The notes: generated from the sequence alone by a model not told the origin. A stretch of DNA of 64,000 bases from Solobacterium sp. (GCA_017432325.1 JAFRJJ010000082.1:1-64000); one strand, 5' to 3'. Positions 24,467 to 33,670 are shown, counted from the first letter of the stretch. Translations and numbers: made by a program.

Positions 24467-24515
24467 ACCATAAACCAATATGAAGAATGGACAAAATTAG
24501 GAAATTCTGTATAGT
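24467..24515. promoter_or_regulatory. Divergent promoters sharing one -35 region
   Basis: Leftward (punA): TTGTCC as the complement of 24489-24494 and TATGGT as the complement of 24467-24472, 16 bp apart. Rightward (acetyltransferase gene): TGGACA (24488-24493) and TATAGT (24510-24515), 16 bp apart. The two -35 hexamers overlap, so only one polymerase can bind at a time. Confidence 0.6.
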
Positions 24516-24523
24516 CTATATTT

Positions 24524-25228
24524 ATGAATGAGACAGAAAGAAGATCGATCATTGAATGGATCAGCAGGGATCCCATACATTACCGGCATATGCTGGATTT
24601 CTATGACACAGGCGGAAAGATCCGGCAGATGGATGAAAATGGTTTACTGATCGTAAAAGAAGAAGAGAGACTGGCATACGGAGCAGGAACGGGTTTACGT
24701 GCTGATCCCCGCTGGCTTTATCTGATCGACAGCCGGGATGAAGTGGACAGACTGCTGGATGCCGGTATCCTCAGTGATGACATCAATCCCGTATGGATGG
24801 TTTATTATCCGTCAGTAGCGGTAAGCGAACGGAAAGAAATACCGGGTATCCGTTTTCGCAGGCTGACAATGGCAGACAGTGATTTCGTCAGGAATTATTA
24901 CGACTCTCCGGCAGCGAGTCAGCCGGGTGTGATTGAAAAATGCATCAGCGATGGAATGGTCGGGGCTGAAGATGAGCATGGATTATGCGGATTTATCGGT
25001 CAGCACAGGGAAGGAACGATCGGCTTCCTGTTTGTCCTTCCGAGTCATCGGCGTCGGGGAATCGCGCAGGAACTGGAACAGGAGATGATACGTCATCAGC
25101 TGAAGCTGATGCGTTTCCCTTACGCACATGTACTCGAACATAATGAAGTATCACTTGAACTTCAGAAAAAGATCGGTATGGAGATCTATCCTGAACTCTA
25201 TTATTGGGCGGCAGGAAAGGACTTTTGA
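24524..25228 (+). CDS. GNAT family N-acetyltransferase
   Basis: This 234-aa cytosolic protein has the acetyl-CoA binding motif RRRGIAQELEQ near residue 185 and the following NEVSLELQKKIGM helix typical of GNAT enzymes. The N-terminal half (about residues 1-110) is a separate domain, as in FR47-like and GCN5-related tandem proteins. The ATG lies only nine bases after the -10, and there is no ribosome-binding site, so the mRNA is probably leaderless. It is followed by cytidine deaminase after an 11-bp gap. The acetyl acceptor is unknown. Confidence 0.85.
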   Translation: MNETERRSIIEWISRDPIHYRHMLDFYDTGGKIRQMDENGLLIVKEEERLAYGAGTGLRADPRWLYLIDSRDEVDRLLDAGILSDDINPVWMVYYPSVAVSERKEIPGIRFRRLTMADSDFVRNYYDSPAASQPGVIEKCISDGMVGAEDEHGLCGFIGQHREGTIGFLFVLPSHRRRGIAQELEQEMIRHQLKLMRFPYAHVLEHNEVSLELQKKIGMEIYPELYYWAAGKDF

Positions 25229-25239
25229 CAGGAGGAAAT

Positions 25240-25650
25240 ATGGATCAGAAGCTAAAAGAAACATTGATCAAAGCGGCGTCAAACGCCAGACATAAGGCAA
25301 GGGTCTATACCGGGTTTCATGTAGGTGCTGCTTTGCTGACAAAGACAGGCGAGATCTTTACCGGCTGCAATGTTGAACTGCACACGACATTGTCGAGTAT
25401 CTGTGCAGAACGCACTGCGATCGTAAAAGCTGTGTCAGAAGGATATACGGAATTTGAGGCGATCGCCGTCGTGTCTGACTCACCCAAAGCAATTTCACCC
25501 TGTTCGTTCTGCCGTCAGTATCTGATCGACTTTGATCCGGATATTCTCGTGATCATGTCAAACGAAGAGATGACGGATGTGGTTGAAATGACCGTACGGG
25601 AATTGGTGCCGATGGCTTTTGTCGGAAGCGGAAGGAAGCAGAAATCATGA
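25240..25650 (+). CDS. cdd: Cytidine deaminase (first of two)
   Basis: This zinc enzyme turns cytidine and deoxycytidine into uridine forms. The start at 25240 follows AGGAGG and gives 136 aa. CAERTA holds the first zinc Cys and the catalytic Glu, and PCSFC holds the two other zinc Cys. CNVE binds the ribose. The usual NVENASYG reads NVELHTTLSS here, so it is a diverged copy compared with the gene at 48557. It feeds uridine to the phosphorylases of the island and overlaps the phosphoribosyltransferase gene by four bases. Confidence 0.92.
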   Translation: MDQKLKETLIKAASNARHKARVYTGFHVGAALLTKTGEIFTGCNVELHTTLSSICAERTAIVKAVSEGYTEFEAIAVVSDSPKAISPCSFCRQYLIDFDPDILVIMSNEEMTDVVEMTVRELVPMAFVGSGRKQKS

Positions 25651-26228
25651 AGAATACATATACGATCGATGTGTGCGGCATCAGACGTGAACTGCCGCTG
25701 GTGCCCATTAATGAAACACTTGCTTATGCCAGCTTCGTTGTCATAGGTGACACAGAGATGGTCTCCCATGCAGGCAGGCTGCTGGCAGAAAAGGTATCGG
25801 ATGCTGAAGTGATCATGACAGCAGAAGCCAAGGGGATCGCTCTGGCGTATGAGGTCTCGCGCTGTCTTGGCATGAAAGAGTTTATCGTGGCAAGGAAGAG
25901 CGTAAAATCATATATGCGCTCCTTTGAAAGTGTAGAGCTTGAGTCGATCACCACGACCGGCAAACAGCATCTTTATCTTGATGAGCCGGATGCGCTGAAG
26001 ATCCGCGGAAGGAAAATCTGTCTGGTCGATGATGTGATCTCTACCGGACAGTCTGTGGAAGCACTGGAACGCCTGGCGCTGCAGGCAGGCGGTATTGTGA
26101 TCCATAAGGCAGCGATACTGGCGGAAGGAGAGGCAGCAGCACGCGATGATCTGACATATCTCCAGGTCCTGCCGTTGTTTGAAAAGAATACGGACGGGAC
26201 TTACCGGGAGATCGTGCCTGAGCATTAA
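25647..26228 (+). CDS. Phosphoribosyltransferase, adenine (Apt)-like
   Basis: This 193-aa cytosolic type I phosphoribosyltransferase carries the PRPP-binding motif CLVDDVISTGQS near residue 117. TAEAKGIALAYEVSR and FIVARKSVKSYM resemble the base-site and flexible loop of adenine or xanthine phosphoribosyltransferases. It would join a base released by the phosphorylases to PRPP. It is coupled by overlap to the cytidine deaminase gene. Adenine specificity is likely but not certain. Confidence 0.78.
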   Translation: MKNTYTIDVCGIRRELPLVPINETLAYASFVVIGDTEMVSHAGRLLAEKVSDAEVIMTAEAKGIALAYEVSRCLGMKEFIVARKSVKSYMRSFESVELESITTTGKQHLYLDEPDALKIRGRKICLVDDVISTGQSVEALERLALQAGGIVIHKAAILAEGEAAARDDLTYLQVLPLFEKNTDGTYREIVPEH

Positions 26229-26256
26229 CGGCAGACTGATACAGGAAACCGGAAAT

Positions 26257-26451
26257 ATGAAAATCGATATTGAGAAACTCAGGGAAGATCTGGAGAATGA
26301 CAGCCTTGGTGCCTGGTTCGGCAGCGGATTCGGCGGAGCGCTTTTTGAAGCGGCGGAAATAAAACACGCGTCGGATGAAGAACTGCTGGAAACTGCCCGG
26401 AAAAGGCATGTTGATCTGCGTCAATATCTGTCAGCAGACGATGAAGACTGA
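26257..26451 (+). CDS. Small acidic protein, unknown function
   Basis: This 64-aa protein starts at 26257 after GGAAACCGGAAAT, a weak ribosome-binding site. It has charged helices at both ends and a central WFGSGFGGALFEAAEI stretch. It has no membrane segment or known motif. It is 28 bp after the phosphoribosyltransferase gene and just before a terminator, so it is probably the last gene of that operon. I recognise no family. Confidence 0.6.
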   Translation: MKIDIEKLREDLENDSLGAWFGSGFGGALFEAAEIKHASDEELLETARKRHVDLRQYLSADDED

Positions 26452-26457
26452 CCTGTG

Positions 26458-26483
26458 AAAAGGAACAGCTAGTTCCTTTTTTG
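26458..26483 (+). terminator. Terminator of the acetyltransferase-cdd-phosphoribosyltransferase operon
   Basis: AAAAGGAAC and GTTCCTTTT pair around a 5-nt loop and more T residues follow. Confidence 0.88.
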
Positions 26484-26582
26484 TATACAGGTATTCTGAT
26501 GGTTTGGAACAAAGGACAGGGAAAAAAGTTTATAATCAATTATGTGAAAAGGATCAGGGACATGATCCGGGAGGTCTGAGCG

Positions 26583-26861
26583 ATGGATGCTAAAAAGGAA
26601 GCGGCAGATAAGCTGATCAGCGTTCTGATGAGAATGGGATATCCGCGTGAGTTCGGAACTCTGATCGTGCAGGAACTGCACAGCGAGAAGATGATGAACA
26701 GGATGACGTCCTATCTGCTCAAGGCAAAACCGGACAGGCCGGAGGACATCGTCGATGAGATGCTGGCGATCAAAAGCGATACCGAACAATGGATCCGCAA
26801 AAAGAAGGCGGAGTATACAAACAGGAAGATCAATGAATATCTGAACCGGCCGGATGAATGA
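26583..26861 (+). CDS. Small soluble protein, unknown function
   Basis: This 92-aa all-helical, highly charged protein starts after GGGAGG. It has the pattern LMRMGYPREFGTLIVQEL and a C-terminal basic-acidic helix with IRKKKAEYTNRKINEYLN. It is monocistronic or the first gene before the fusion protein gene. I do not recognise a family. The codon use and ribosome-binding site support a real gene. Confidence 0.7.
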   Translation: MDAKKEAADKLISVLMRMGYPREFGTLIVQELHSEKMMNRMTSYLLKAKPDRPEDIVDEMLAIKSDTEQWIRKKKAEYTNRKINEYLNRPDE

Positions 26862-26870
26862 TCAAACAGG

Positions 26871-26896
26871 ACAGGAATACAGAACAGGAATACAGA
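26871..26896 (+). repeat. Two tandem copies of a 13-bp repeat
   Basis: ACAGGAATACAGA occurs twice in direct succession, followed by ACAGTACTG. It lies in the -35 region of the TATAAT (26907-26912) in front of the fusion protein gene, so copy number could affect promoter spacing. Confidence 0.6.
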
Positions 26897-26906
26897 ACAG
26901 TACTGA

Positions 26907-26912
26907 TATAAT
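26907..26912 (+). promoter_or_regulatory. Likely -10 of the fusion protein gene
   Basis: A perfect TATAAT lies 21 bp before the start codon, with the tandem repeat occupying the -35 zone. Confidence 0.5.
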
Positions 26913-26933
26913 TTTTCTGGAGGAATTAGCAAA

Positions 26934-28088
26934 ATGAAAAAGAGACCGTATGTCATCTGCCATATGACCGCTTCGATCGATCAAAAAGTGACAGGTGCAT
27001 TTCTTTCGACAGAGACAGGAAGAAAAGCAGCGGATGACTATTACAGAATACACAGGGACTTTGAGGCAGACGCATTTGCCTGCGGCAGGGTCACGATGGA
27101 AGGAAGCTTCACAAACGGATGGTACCCGGATCTGTCAGTTTTTGATAATGCCGGAGAGATCGGCCATGAAGACTATGTTCCGGCGGATGCATATTACTCG
27201 GAAAAATATGCTGTCGCGTTCGACAGAAAAGGCAGGCTTGGCTGGAAGGAATCCATCATCCATGATGAGGATCCCGGCTATGACAACAGCTATGTGATCG
27301 AAGTCCTGACGGAAAACGTCCCGGACCAGATCCTGCATTATTACAGGAGTATCGGTGTTGCCTATATCTTCGCCGGAAACAAAGTCCTGAATATCGGTAC
27401 TGCCCTGGAAAAACTGTATGACATGTTTGAGATCAGGACACTGCTGCTGGAAGGCGGAAGTGTGCTGGACGGGGCATTCCTGAAGAAGGATGTGATCGAT
27501 GAGCTGAGCCTTGTCACTGCGCCTGTGCTGGCAGATGAAAAAGACAAACCGCTGTTTGCCGGTTCTTTCATGACGCAATTCCGCCTGATGAGCGCGCAGG
27601 CAACAGAAGCAGGAAATCTCTGGATGCGTTATCACAGTTTGAGTGAAAACAGCCTGCCGTGTCTCAAACTGAAAAAAGTAGCCGAAGCAATTGAGATGGC
27701 AGACGATTTCTTAACATATTACTATGATCTGAAAACAGGGGAACTGGAATCCAAGATCAATGATACGGCGTTTATGGATTCAGAGGGTGAAGATGAATTT
27801 GATGTCCTGCTGGAAGAGGATCCGGACCGCTTTGTAGAAATGCCCGGAAGATATGATCTCCATAATTCACCTTACAGTGATTACAGGATGATGGAAGCGT
27901 TCATTGAAACGCAGCCGATGTATAAAAACAAACTCGGCAGGGCGATCCAGGGAAAGGGCGCATTCCGCCGGTTCCGGGAAGCCGTAGCACAGCTTTACCT
28001 CCTGGATGACTGGTATCATTTCCAGAACAGTTTCCGTCTTGAAGCAGCGAAATGGTGGTGCCGGAAAGAAGGTTGGCACTTTGAATAA
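26934..28088 (+). CDS. RibD C-terminal reductase domain fused to UPF0158 domain
   Basis: The 384-aa protein is two-part. Residues 1 to about 235 match the RibD_C/dihydrofolate reductase-like fold: RPYVICHMTASIDQKVTG, DAFACGRVTMEG, and LLLEGGSVLDGAFLKKDVIDELSL with APVLADEKDKPLF. Residues 243-384 match UPF0158: EMADDFLTYYYDLKTGE, YRMMEAFIETQ, LGRAIQGKGAFRRFREAV and DWYHFQ. The start follows a GGAGG site. The first half probably reduces a pterin- or flavin-precursor-like substrate with NADPH; the second half has no known role. I infer a single continuous frame without a break. This domain pairing is unusual. Confidence 0.82.
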   Translation: MKKRPYVICHMTASIDQKVTGAFLSTETGRKAADDYYRIHRDFEADAFACGRVTMEGSFTNGWYPDLSVFDNAGEIGHEDYVPADAYYSEKYAVAFDRKGRLGWKESIIHDEDPGYDNSYVIEVLTENVPDQILHYYRSIGVAYIFAGNKVLNIGTALEKLYDMFEIRTLLLEGGSVLDGAFLKKDVIDELSLVTAPVLADEKDKPLFAGSFMTQFRLMSAQATEAGNLWMRYHSLSENSLPCLKLKKVAEAIEMADDFLTYYYDLKTGELESKINDTAFMDSEGEDEFDVLLEEDPDRFVEMPGRYDLHNSPYSDYRMMEAFIETQPMYKNKLGRAIQGKGAFRRFREAVAQLYLLDDWYHFQNSFRLEAAKWWCRKEGWHFE

Positions 28089-28113
28089 AACGGCAGAAGC
28101 CGTGTGAGGTGTT

Positions 28114-29214
28114 ATGAAGAAATCTCCCATGGAAACATATATCCGCTGGCGCGGTGATCTGAGCTTTTCACAGGCGGGTTTTAATGATGCCGACAACCTG
28201 ATCTTCGCGGCACTTTCCTATCTCGATTTTTCACCTGTTTTCACCGATGAGAAAACGACGGAAATGAAGCTGAAGGACTGTGCGGATATCATCGAGCAGC
28301 CTGGCGCGTATCATCTGAAAACACTGGAAGGCGGATATGAAGATACAGTAAAGGCGATTCTGCGTTCGCATCGTTTCGGAGAGATCACCGTACGGGAATA
28401 CTGCGAGATCTTTTCGGAAGAAGATCAGACGCAGTTTTCAGCGTGCGAATTTGTGATCGACGGCAGGACATCATATGTCAGCTTCCGCGGTACGGATAAT
28501 ACGATCATCGGCTGGAAAGAAGACTTTATTCTTTCATATTCCCTGATCAGTTCGCAGAAATACGCGGCGGAATACCTGAAGAAGGTCATGCGGCCGATGC
28601 GGAAATACTATGTCGGCGGACATTCCAAGGGCGGCAACCTCGCTCTGTTTGCGTGCGCGATGCTGGACGCGAAGAAACGGAAAAAACTGATCAAGGTATT
28701 TGCCAATGATTCACCCGGCTTTTCCCCGGAAGTACTGGACATCAGGCTGCTGGAGCCGCTGGCTGATAAGATCGTACGGATCAATCCCGCCTTCTGCGTG
28801 ATCGGAAGGATCTTTGAGATCCCTTACGGAAAGACCGAGATCATCGATGTGAACGAGTCCGGTCTCCTCCAGCATGATCTGTTCCTGTGGAAGCTGCTGG
28901 GAACAGGTTTTGAAGACAGCGGGGAATATGATAAAGTCAGTGACTGGGTATCCAGGTCCATCAAAGAATGGGTCGAGAATATCGATCCTGCTGAACGCAG
29001 GATATTTGTGGACGATGTGTTCAACACGCTGTCCGCAGGCGGTGCCCTTACCGTGCAGGAGATCACCGGAAAGGGACTGATGAAGGTCATTACAACTGCT
29101 TACTCGGGCACCAGTGACACGACCAAGAAACTGATCAAGGATCTGGTGTCAGCTGCGGCGCTGCAGGCAGCACCGGAAAAAGCAGTACAGCAGACATCGG
29201 ACCGGGAGAAATAA
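28114..29214 (+). CDS. DUF2974 (Mbeg1-like) alpha/beta hydrolase-like protein
   Basis: This 366-aa soluble protein is of the DUF2974 family, related to lipases. The nucleophile elbow is GGHSKGGNLALFA, with Ser at the centre, at about residue 172. SFRGTDNTIIGWKEDF is the second family hallmark. The start follows GTGAGG. It lies directly before priA with no gap, probably by chance of gene order. The substrate is unknown and no signal peptide is seen, so it acts in the cytosol. Confidence 0.85.
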   Translation: MKKSPMETYIRWRGDLSFSQAGFNDADNLIFAALSYLDFSPVFTDEKTTEMKLKDCADIIEQPGAYHLKTLEGGYEDTVKAILRSHRFGEITVREYCEIFSEEDQTQFSACEFVIDGRTSYVSFRGTDNTIIGWKEDFILSYSLISSQKYAAEYLKKVMRPMRKYYVGGHSKGGNLALFACAMLDAKKRKKLIKVFANDSPGFSPEVLDIRLLEPLADKIVRINPAFCVIGRIFEIPYGKTEIIDVNESGLLQHDLFLWKLLGTGFEDSGEYDKVSDWVSRSIKEWVENIDPAERRIFVDDVFNTLSAGGALTVQEITGKGLMKVITTAYSGTSDTTKKLIKDLVSAAALQAAPEKAVQQTSDREK

Positions 29215-31377
29215 ATGAAGCTGACAGAGTGCTGGATCGAACATCCCGTAAGGCATATCGATCGGACATTTACATATTATTATGACGGGGATATCACACC
29301 CGGTGTCCGCGTGAGCGTGAATTTCGCGCACCGCAATGTCATCGGTTTTGTGGAATCCGTCACGGAGACACAGGAAACAAAAGAGGAAGCCGAGAAACGC
29401 CTCGGCATCAGTCTGAAGCCTGTGCTTTCCGTGCTTGACGATGCCCCGCTCATTACACCTGAACTGCATGATCTTGCCATGTGGATGCGTGAAAATACAC
29501 TGTCCACGGCGATCAGCTGTTTTCAGTGCATGCTGCCGGGGAAGATCAAGCCGGGCGGAAAGATCTCGCAGGCGGTACTGGAACGCAGAGTGCGTATCCT
29601 GGACAATGAGGTATCACTGACTCCCAAACAGCTGGCATGCTACAGGGAGATCGCGGGACTCCATGAAGCCTCCTATACGGAGATGCGGAAGAAGTATCCC
29701 TCCGTTCTGGCAAAGCTGATCGAAAAAGGCGCAGTTGAAGTGTTCAGCGTGGAAAAAGAAGCAGTGATGCCTGCCGGGGATGAAGAAGACGGCAAGACCC
29801 TGACGCCCCAGCAGCAGAAGGCTGTTGATGAGATCAGGAACAGCGATGATCCCGTATTCCTGATCAAAGGGGTGACCGGTTCGGGAAAAACAGAAGTATA
29901 TCTGAACCTGACCAGACAGGCCCTGGAAGAAGGACGCCAGGTACTGATCCTCGTCCCTGAGATCGCACTGACACCGCAGATGATCGAACGTGTATCAAAG
30001 CGTTTTTCAAATGCGCTTGCGATCTATCATTCCGGTCTGAACCCGCAGGAAAAATACGAACAGTACAAGCTTGTCTACAGCAATAAAGCCCGTGTCATCG
30101 TCGGCACCAGAAGTGCTGTCTTCCTGCCGTTCAGGGACCTCGGACTGATCGTGATGGATGAGGAACACGATACCTCTTACAAACAGGAAAACCAGCCTGC
30201 ATATCACTGCCGCGACGTTGCCATATGGAGGGGAAAATACCATCATTGTCCTGTCGTTCTGGGCAGCGCGACGCCTTCCCTGGAATCCTATGCAAGGGCT
30301 GTGAGAAAGGTCTATCATCTGATCCTGATGGATGAGCGCATCAATATGACGCTCCCCGAGATCAGTGTTGTCGATATCAGAAAGGCAATGCAGGAAGGGC
30401 AGTCCTACATCCTTTCCGATGAACTGGCCGGTGAACTGAGAAACTGTCTGGACCGGAAACAGCAGGCGATCCTGCTTTTGAACCGCAGGGGATATCATTC
30501 CGTGATCCGCTGCAGGAGCTGCCAGACAGCGCTGAAATGCCCGCACTGCGATATCGCGATGAGCTGGCACCGTGATGAACGCCTGCTGAAATGCCATACA
30601 TGCGGTACGGTCATGCGCGTACCGAAAGCATGTCCTGAATGCGGAAGCACGGCCGGTTTCGCGGCCTTCGGCTTCGGCACCCAGAAACTGGAAGCGGAAC
30701 TGCAGGAAAAATTCCCGGCAGCCAGCGTGCTGCGCATGGACGCGGATACGACCGGACGCAAGAACTCCCACGAAAAGATCCTGAAGGCATTCGGAAACGG
30801 TGAAGCGGATATCCTGCTGGGAACACAGATGATCGCAAAAGGACTGGATTACCCGAACGTTACGCTTGTCGGGATCATCAACGGCGATGAAGGAATTGCC
30901 AGGACGGATTTCCGCAGCTGCGAACTGTCATTTGATCTGCTGATGCAGGCATCAGGCCGCAGCGGCAGGAGCGAATATCCCGGCAAAGTGATCCTGCAGG
31001 TATTTGATCCTGAACATTATGCCGTACAGTGTGCCGCAAAGCAGGACTACGATACGTTCTTTGTTCAGGAAATGCGCTACCGTCACGCGGGGATGTATCC
31101 TCCATATACATATCTGATCTCTCTGACAGTCTCTTCCGATACACAGGATAAAGCTGACAAGGACGCTTATGTGATCCGTCAGGCGCTGAACGGCAATTAT
31201 AAGACCATCGGTGTACTGACGCTTCTGAAAATCAATGACCGGTGCCGCAGCCGTGTCCTTCTGAAAGGACAGGATCTGGATGAAATGCGGCGGGATGTCA
31301 GGGCATTCCTGGACAGTCAGGAAGGCAGCAGGATCAAAGACCTGAGGATAGATGTCAATCCTCTTGTACTGGATTAA
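29215..31377 (+). CDS. priA: Primosomal replication protein N' (helicase PriA)
   Basis: PriA restarts stalled replication forks by recognising fork DNA and loading DnaB helicase. The 720-aa chain has the N-terminal fork-binding region (HPVRHIDRTFTYYY), Walker A GVTGSGKTEVYL near residue 219, DEEH box MDEEHDTSYKQ, helicase motifs LGSATPS and GTQMIAKGLD, and the zinc region with CRSCQTALKCPHC, CHTC and CPEC. Length is normal. It starts immediately after the DUF2974 stop and continues into rsmB. In Bacillus, def and fmt sit between priA and rsmB; they are missing here. Confidence 0.97.
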   Translation: MKLTECWIEHPVRHIDRTFTYYYDGDITPGVRVSVNFAHRNVIGFVESVTETQETKEEAEKRLGISLKPVLSVLDDAPLITPELHDLAMWMRENTLSTAISCFQCMLPGKIKPGGKISQAVLERRVRILDNEVSLTPKQLACYREIAGLHEASYTEMRKKYPSVLAKLIEKGAVEVFSVEKEAVMPAGDEEDGKTLTPQQQKAVDEIRNSDDPVFLIKGVTGSGKTEVYLNLTRQALEEGRQVLILVPEIALTPQMIERVSKRFSNALAIYHSGLNPQEKYEQYKLVYSNKARVIVGTRSAVFLPFRDLGLIVMDEEHDTSYKQENQPAYHCRDVAIWRGKYHHCPVVLGSATPSLESYARAVRKVYHLILMDERINMTLPEISVVDIRKAMQEGQSYILSDELAGELRNCLDRKQQAILLLNRRGYHSVIRCRSCQTALKCPHCDIAMSWHRDERLLKCHTCGTVMRVPKACPECGSTAGFAAFGFGTQKLEAELQEKFPAASVLRMDADTTGRKNSHEKILKAFGNGEADILLGTQMIAKGLDYPNVTLVGIINGDEGIARTDFRSCELSFDLLMQASGRSGRSEYPGKVILQVFDPEHYAVQCAAKQDYDTFFVQEMRYRHAGMYPPYTYLISLTVSSDTQDKADKDAYVIRQALNGNYKTIGVLTLLKINDRCRSRVLLKGQDLDEMRRDVRAFLDSQEGSRIKDLRIDVNPLVLD

Positions 31378-31385
31378 GGAGAAGG

Positions 31386-32621
31386 ATGATGAATCCAAGA
31401 CAATACGCACTGGAAGTACTGGAACAGGTGGTGCTGGATCACGGATACGCAAACCTGCTGCTCAGGAAGCAGATGGATTTTTCCGTGCAGGATATGGGCC
31501 TGGTCTCCGAGATCGTATACGGGACACTGCGGAATTATACCTGGCTGGAATACCAGTGGAAGCATTTTGCGAAAACAGTCAGGCCGAAGACGGCTGTGCT
31601 GCTGAATATGAGTGTCTATCAGATGCTTTACCTGGATAAGGTGCCTGATTACGCGGTCATCAATGAAGCCGTAGAAATGTGTCAGAAAAAAGACAAGAGC
31701 TTTGTCAACGCGGTGCTCAGGAAAGTACAGAAACAGCAGGAACGCACGGTGGAGACAGAGGACGAGATCGAAGCTGCCGCGCTGCGCTGCAGCCATCCGT
31801 TATGGCTGATGAAGCTGTGGAGTGCCCATTACGGAAAAGATACCGCCCTGAAGATCGCTGAACACGATCAGACCAGGGGACAGGTCTACGGCAGGATCAA
31901 TACCCTGAAGATCACAAAGGATGAACTGCTTGCGGACAGCCGCGTGCATTTCCTCAACGATATCAGCTTTACATTTGACGGGAATATCACGGATACGGAC
32001 TGGTTCCGGAACGGACAGGTGATCATACAGGATATTGCCTCAGCTATGATCCCGGCGTATCTGGAAGCGGAACCCGGCATGCGCGTCCTGGACGTCTGTG
32101 CCGCCCCCGGCACCAAGACACAGGAAACAGCCATGCTGATGAAAGATCAGGGGCGGATCGACGCGGGAGATCTTTACGAACACCGTGTAGAACTGATCAG
32201 CAGGCTGATGGAACGGACAGGCGTCAGTATCGTCAGCGCTGCTGTACGTGATGCCACGGAAACTCCGGAAGGGGAACTGTATGACCGTATTCTTGCCGAC
32301 GTACCGTGCTCGGGACTCGGTGATCTCCGGGGAAAGCCCGAGATCCGTCTACATACAGCACCGGGGGATCTGGATGAACTGGCAGCCCTGCAGAAAAAGA
32401 TCCTTGCGGCAAGCGCGCCGGCACTGAAACCGGGAGGGATCCTTGTTTACAGTACATGTACCCTGAACCGTAAAGAAAACGAGAACCAGATCGCGTTATT
32501 TCTGAAGGAACATCCGGAATTTGCATTGATGAAGGAAAAGACATTCTTTCCGTTTGAACTGAACAGTGACGGTTTCTATGTCGCTCAGCTGAAAAAAACG
32601 GACAGGTTTATGCTAGAATAG
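31386..32621 (+). CDS. rsmB: 16S rRNA m5C967 methyltransferase RsmB
   Basis: RsmB (Sun) methylates C967 of 16S rRNA with SAM. The 410-411 aa have an N-terminal NusB-like RNA-binding domain (RQYALEVLEQVV...NAVLRKV), the SAM motif VLDVCAAPGTKTQE, and catalytic cysteines in VPCSGLG and YSTCTLN. ATGs at 31386 and 31389 are both possible; AAGGAG spacing favours 31389. It is followed by rlmN with five bases between, in a conserved cluster. Confidence 0.95.
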   Translation: MMNPRQYALEVLEQVVLDHGYANLLLRKQMDFSVQDMGLVSEIVYGTLRNYTWLEYQWKHFAKTVRPKTAVLLNMSVYQMLYLDKVPDYAVINEAVEMCQKKDKSFVNAVLRKVQKQQERTVETEDEIEAAALRCSHPLWLMKLWSAHYGKDTALKIAEHDQTRGQVYGRINTLKITKDELLADSRVHFLNDISFTFDGNITDTDWFRNGQVIIQDIASAMIPAYLEAEPGMRVLDVCAAPGTKTQETAMLMKDQGRIDAGDLYEHRVELISRLMERTGVSIVSAAVRDATETPEGELYDRILADVPCSGLGDLRGKPEIRLHTAPGDLDELAALQKKILAASAPALKPGGILVYSTCTLNRKENENQIALFLKEHPEFALMKEKTFFPFELNSDGFYVAQLKKTDRFMLE

Positions 32622-32626
32622 AACAC

Positions 32627-33670
32627 ATGCAGACGATATATGACTATACATTGAAACAGCTGGAAGAAATGCTTGGTGAAATGGGGCAGAAGCCTTACCG
32701 GGCAAAACAGCTTTATACATGGCTGTACCGGAAACGCGTGCAGTCGTTTGATGAGATGACGGATCTGCCGGCTGCTTTGATCGCGCAGCTGAAAGAGAAA
32801 TACGTCATCATGCCGGTCAGACTGATCGAGAAACAGGTTGCCAAAGATCTGACAGCCAAATATCTGTTTGAACTGGAAGACGGAATGACGATCGAAACAG
32901 TGCTCATGCATTTCAATTTCGGTGAGAGCGTATGCGTATCTTCCCAGGTCGGATGCAATATGGGATGCACGTTCTGCGCTTCCGGGCTTCTGAAGAAACA
33001 GAGGAATCTGACAGCAGGAGAACTTACCGGACAGATCATGTACATCCAGAAAGAACTGGATGCCGAAGAGAAGCGCGTTGACAACGTGGTGGTCATGGGT
33101 ACCGGCGAACCGTTTGATAACTTTGATCATGTGATGGACTTCTGCGCAGTGATCAACAGCGATCACGGCCTGGCCATCGGGGCAAGACATATTACGATCT
33201 CAACATGCGGGATCGTTCCGAAGATCAGGGAATTTGCGGCAAGGCATCTGCAGTACAACCTGGCGATCTCCCTGCATGCGCCGACAGATGAACTGCGCAG
33301 CAGACTGATGCCGATCAACAGGGCATATCCGCTGGATGAGCTGATGGGCGCCCTGAAGGATTACAGCACGGACAATCACAGACGTCTGACGTTTGAATAT
33401 ATCCTGCTGAAGGGTGTCAACGATACGGATGATCATGCCAGAACACTGGCAGGCCTGATCCGGGGCATGAATGCCTATGTGAACCTGATTCCCTATAACG
33501 AGGTGGATGAGAACGGATATCACAAGACGGACGCCAAAGGAGCTCTGCACTTCTATGATGTTCTGATGAAGAACGGCGTGAAGGCAACACTGAGAACGAC
33601 CCACGGCGATGATATCGATGCTGCCTGCGGACAGCTGAGAGCGAAACATGAAAGGTCTGTATCCAGATGA
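32627..33670 (+). CDS. rlmN: Dual-specificity RNA methyltransferase RlmN
   Basis: This radical-SAM enzyme makes m2A2503 in 23S rRNA and m2A37 in tRNAs. The 347 aa contain the cluster motif CNMGCTFC, preceded by SSQVG, the GTGEPFDN strand and ISTCGIVP. The catalytic C-terminal Cys is in CGQLRAKH. The ribosome-binding site is weak; TAGAAT (32614-32619) just before the start may be a promoter -10, giving a short leader. It overlaps prpC (ATGA), fitting the Bacillus order rlmN-prpC-prkC. Confidence 0.95.
   Translation: MQTIYDYTLKQLEEMLGEMGQKPYRAKQLYTWLYRKRVQSFDEMTDLPAALIAQLKEKYVIMPVRLIEKQVAKDLTAKYLFELEDGMTIETVLMHFNFGESVCVSSQVGCNMGCTFCASGLLKKQRNLTAGELTGQIMYIQKELDAEEKRVDNVVVMGTGEPFDNFDHVMDFCAVINSDHGLAIGARHITISTCGIVPKIREFAARHLQYNLAISLHAPTDELRSRLMPINRAYPLDELMGALKDYSTDNHRRLTFEYILLKGVNDTDDHARTLAGLIRGMNAYVNLIPYNEVDENGYHKTDAKGALHFYDVLMKNGVKATLRTTHGDDIDAACGQLRAKHERSVSR

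Noticed and set aside
26866..26900. CRISPR-like repeat
   Set aside because: The two copies are tandem without spacers, only 13 bp long, and no cas gene is present.
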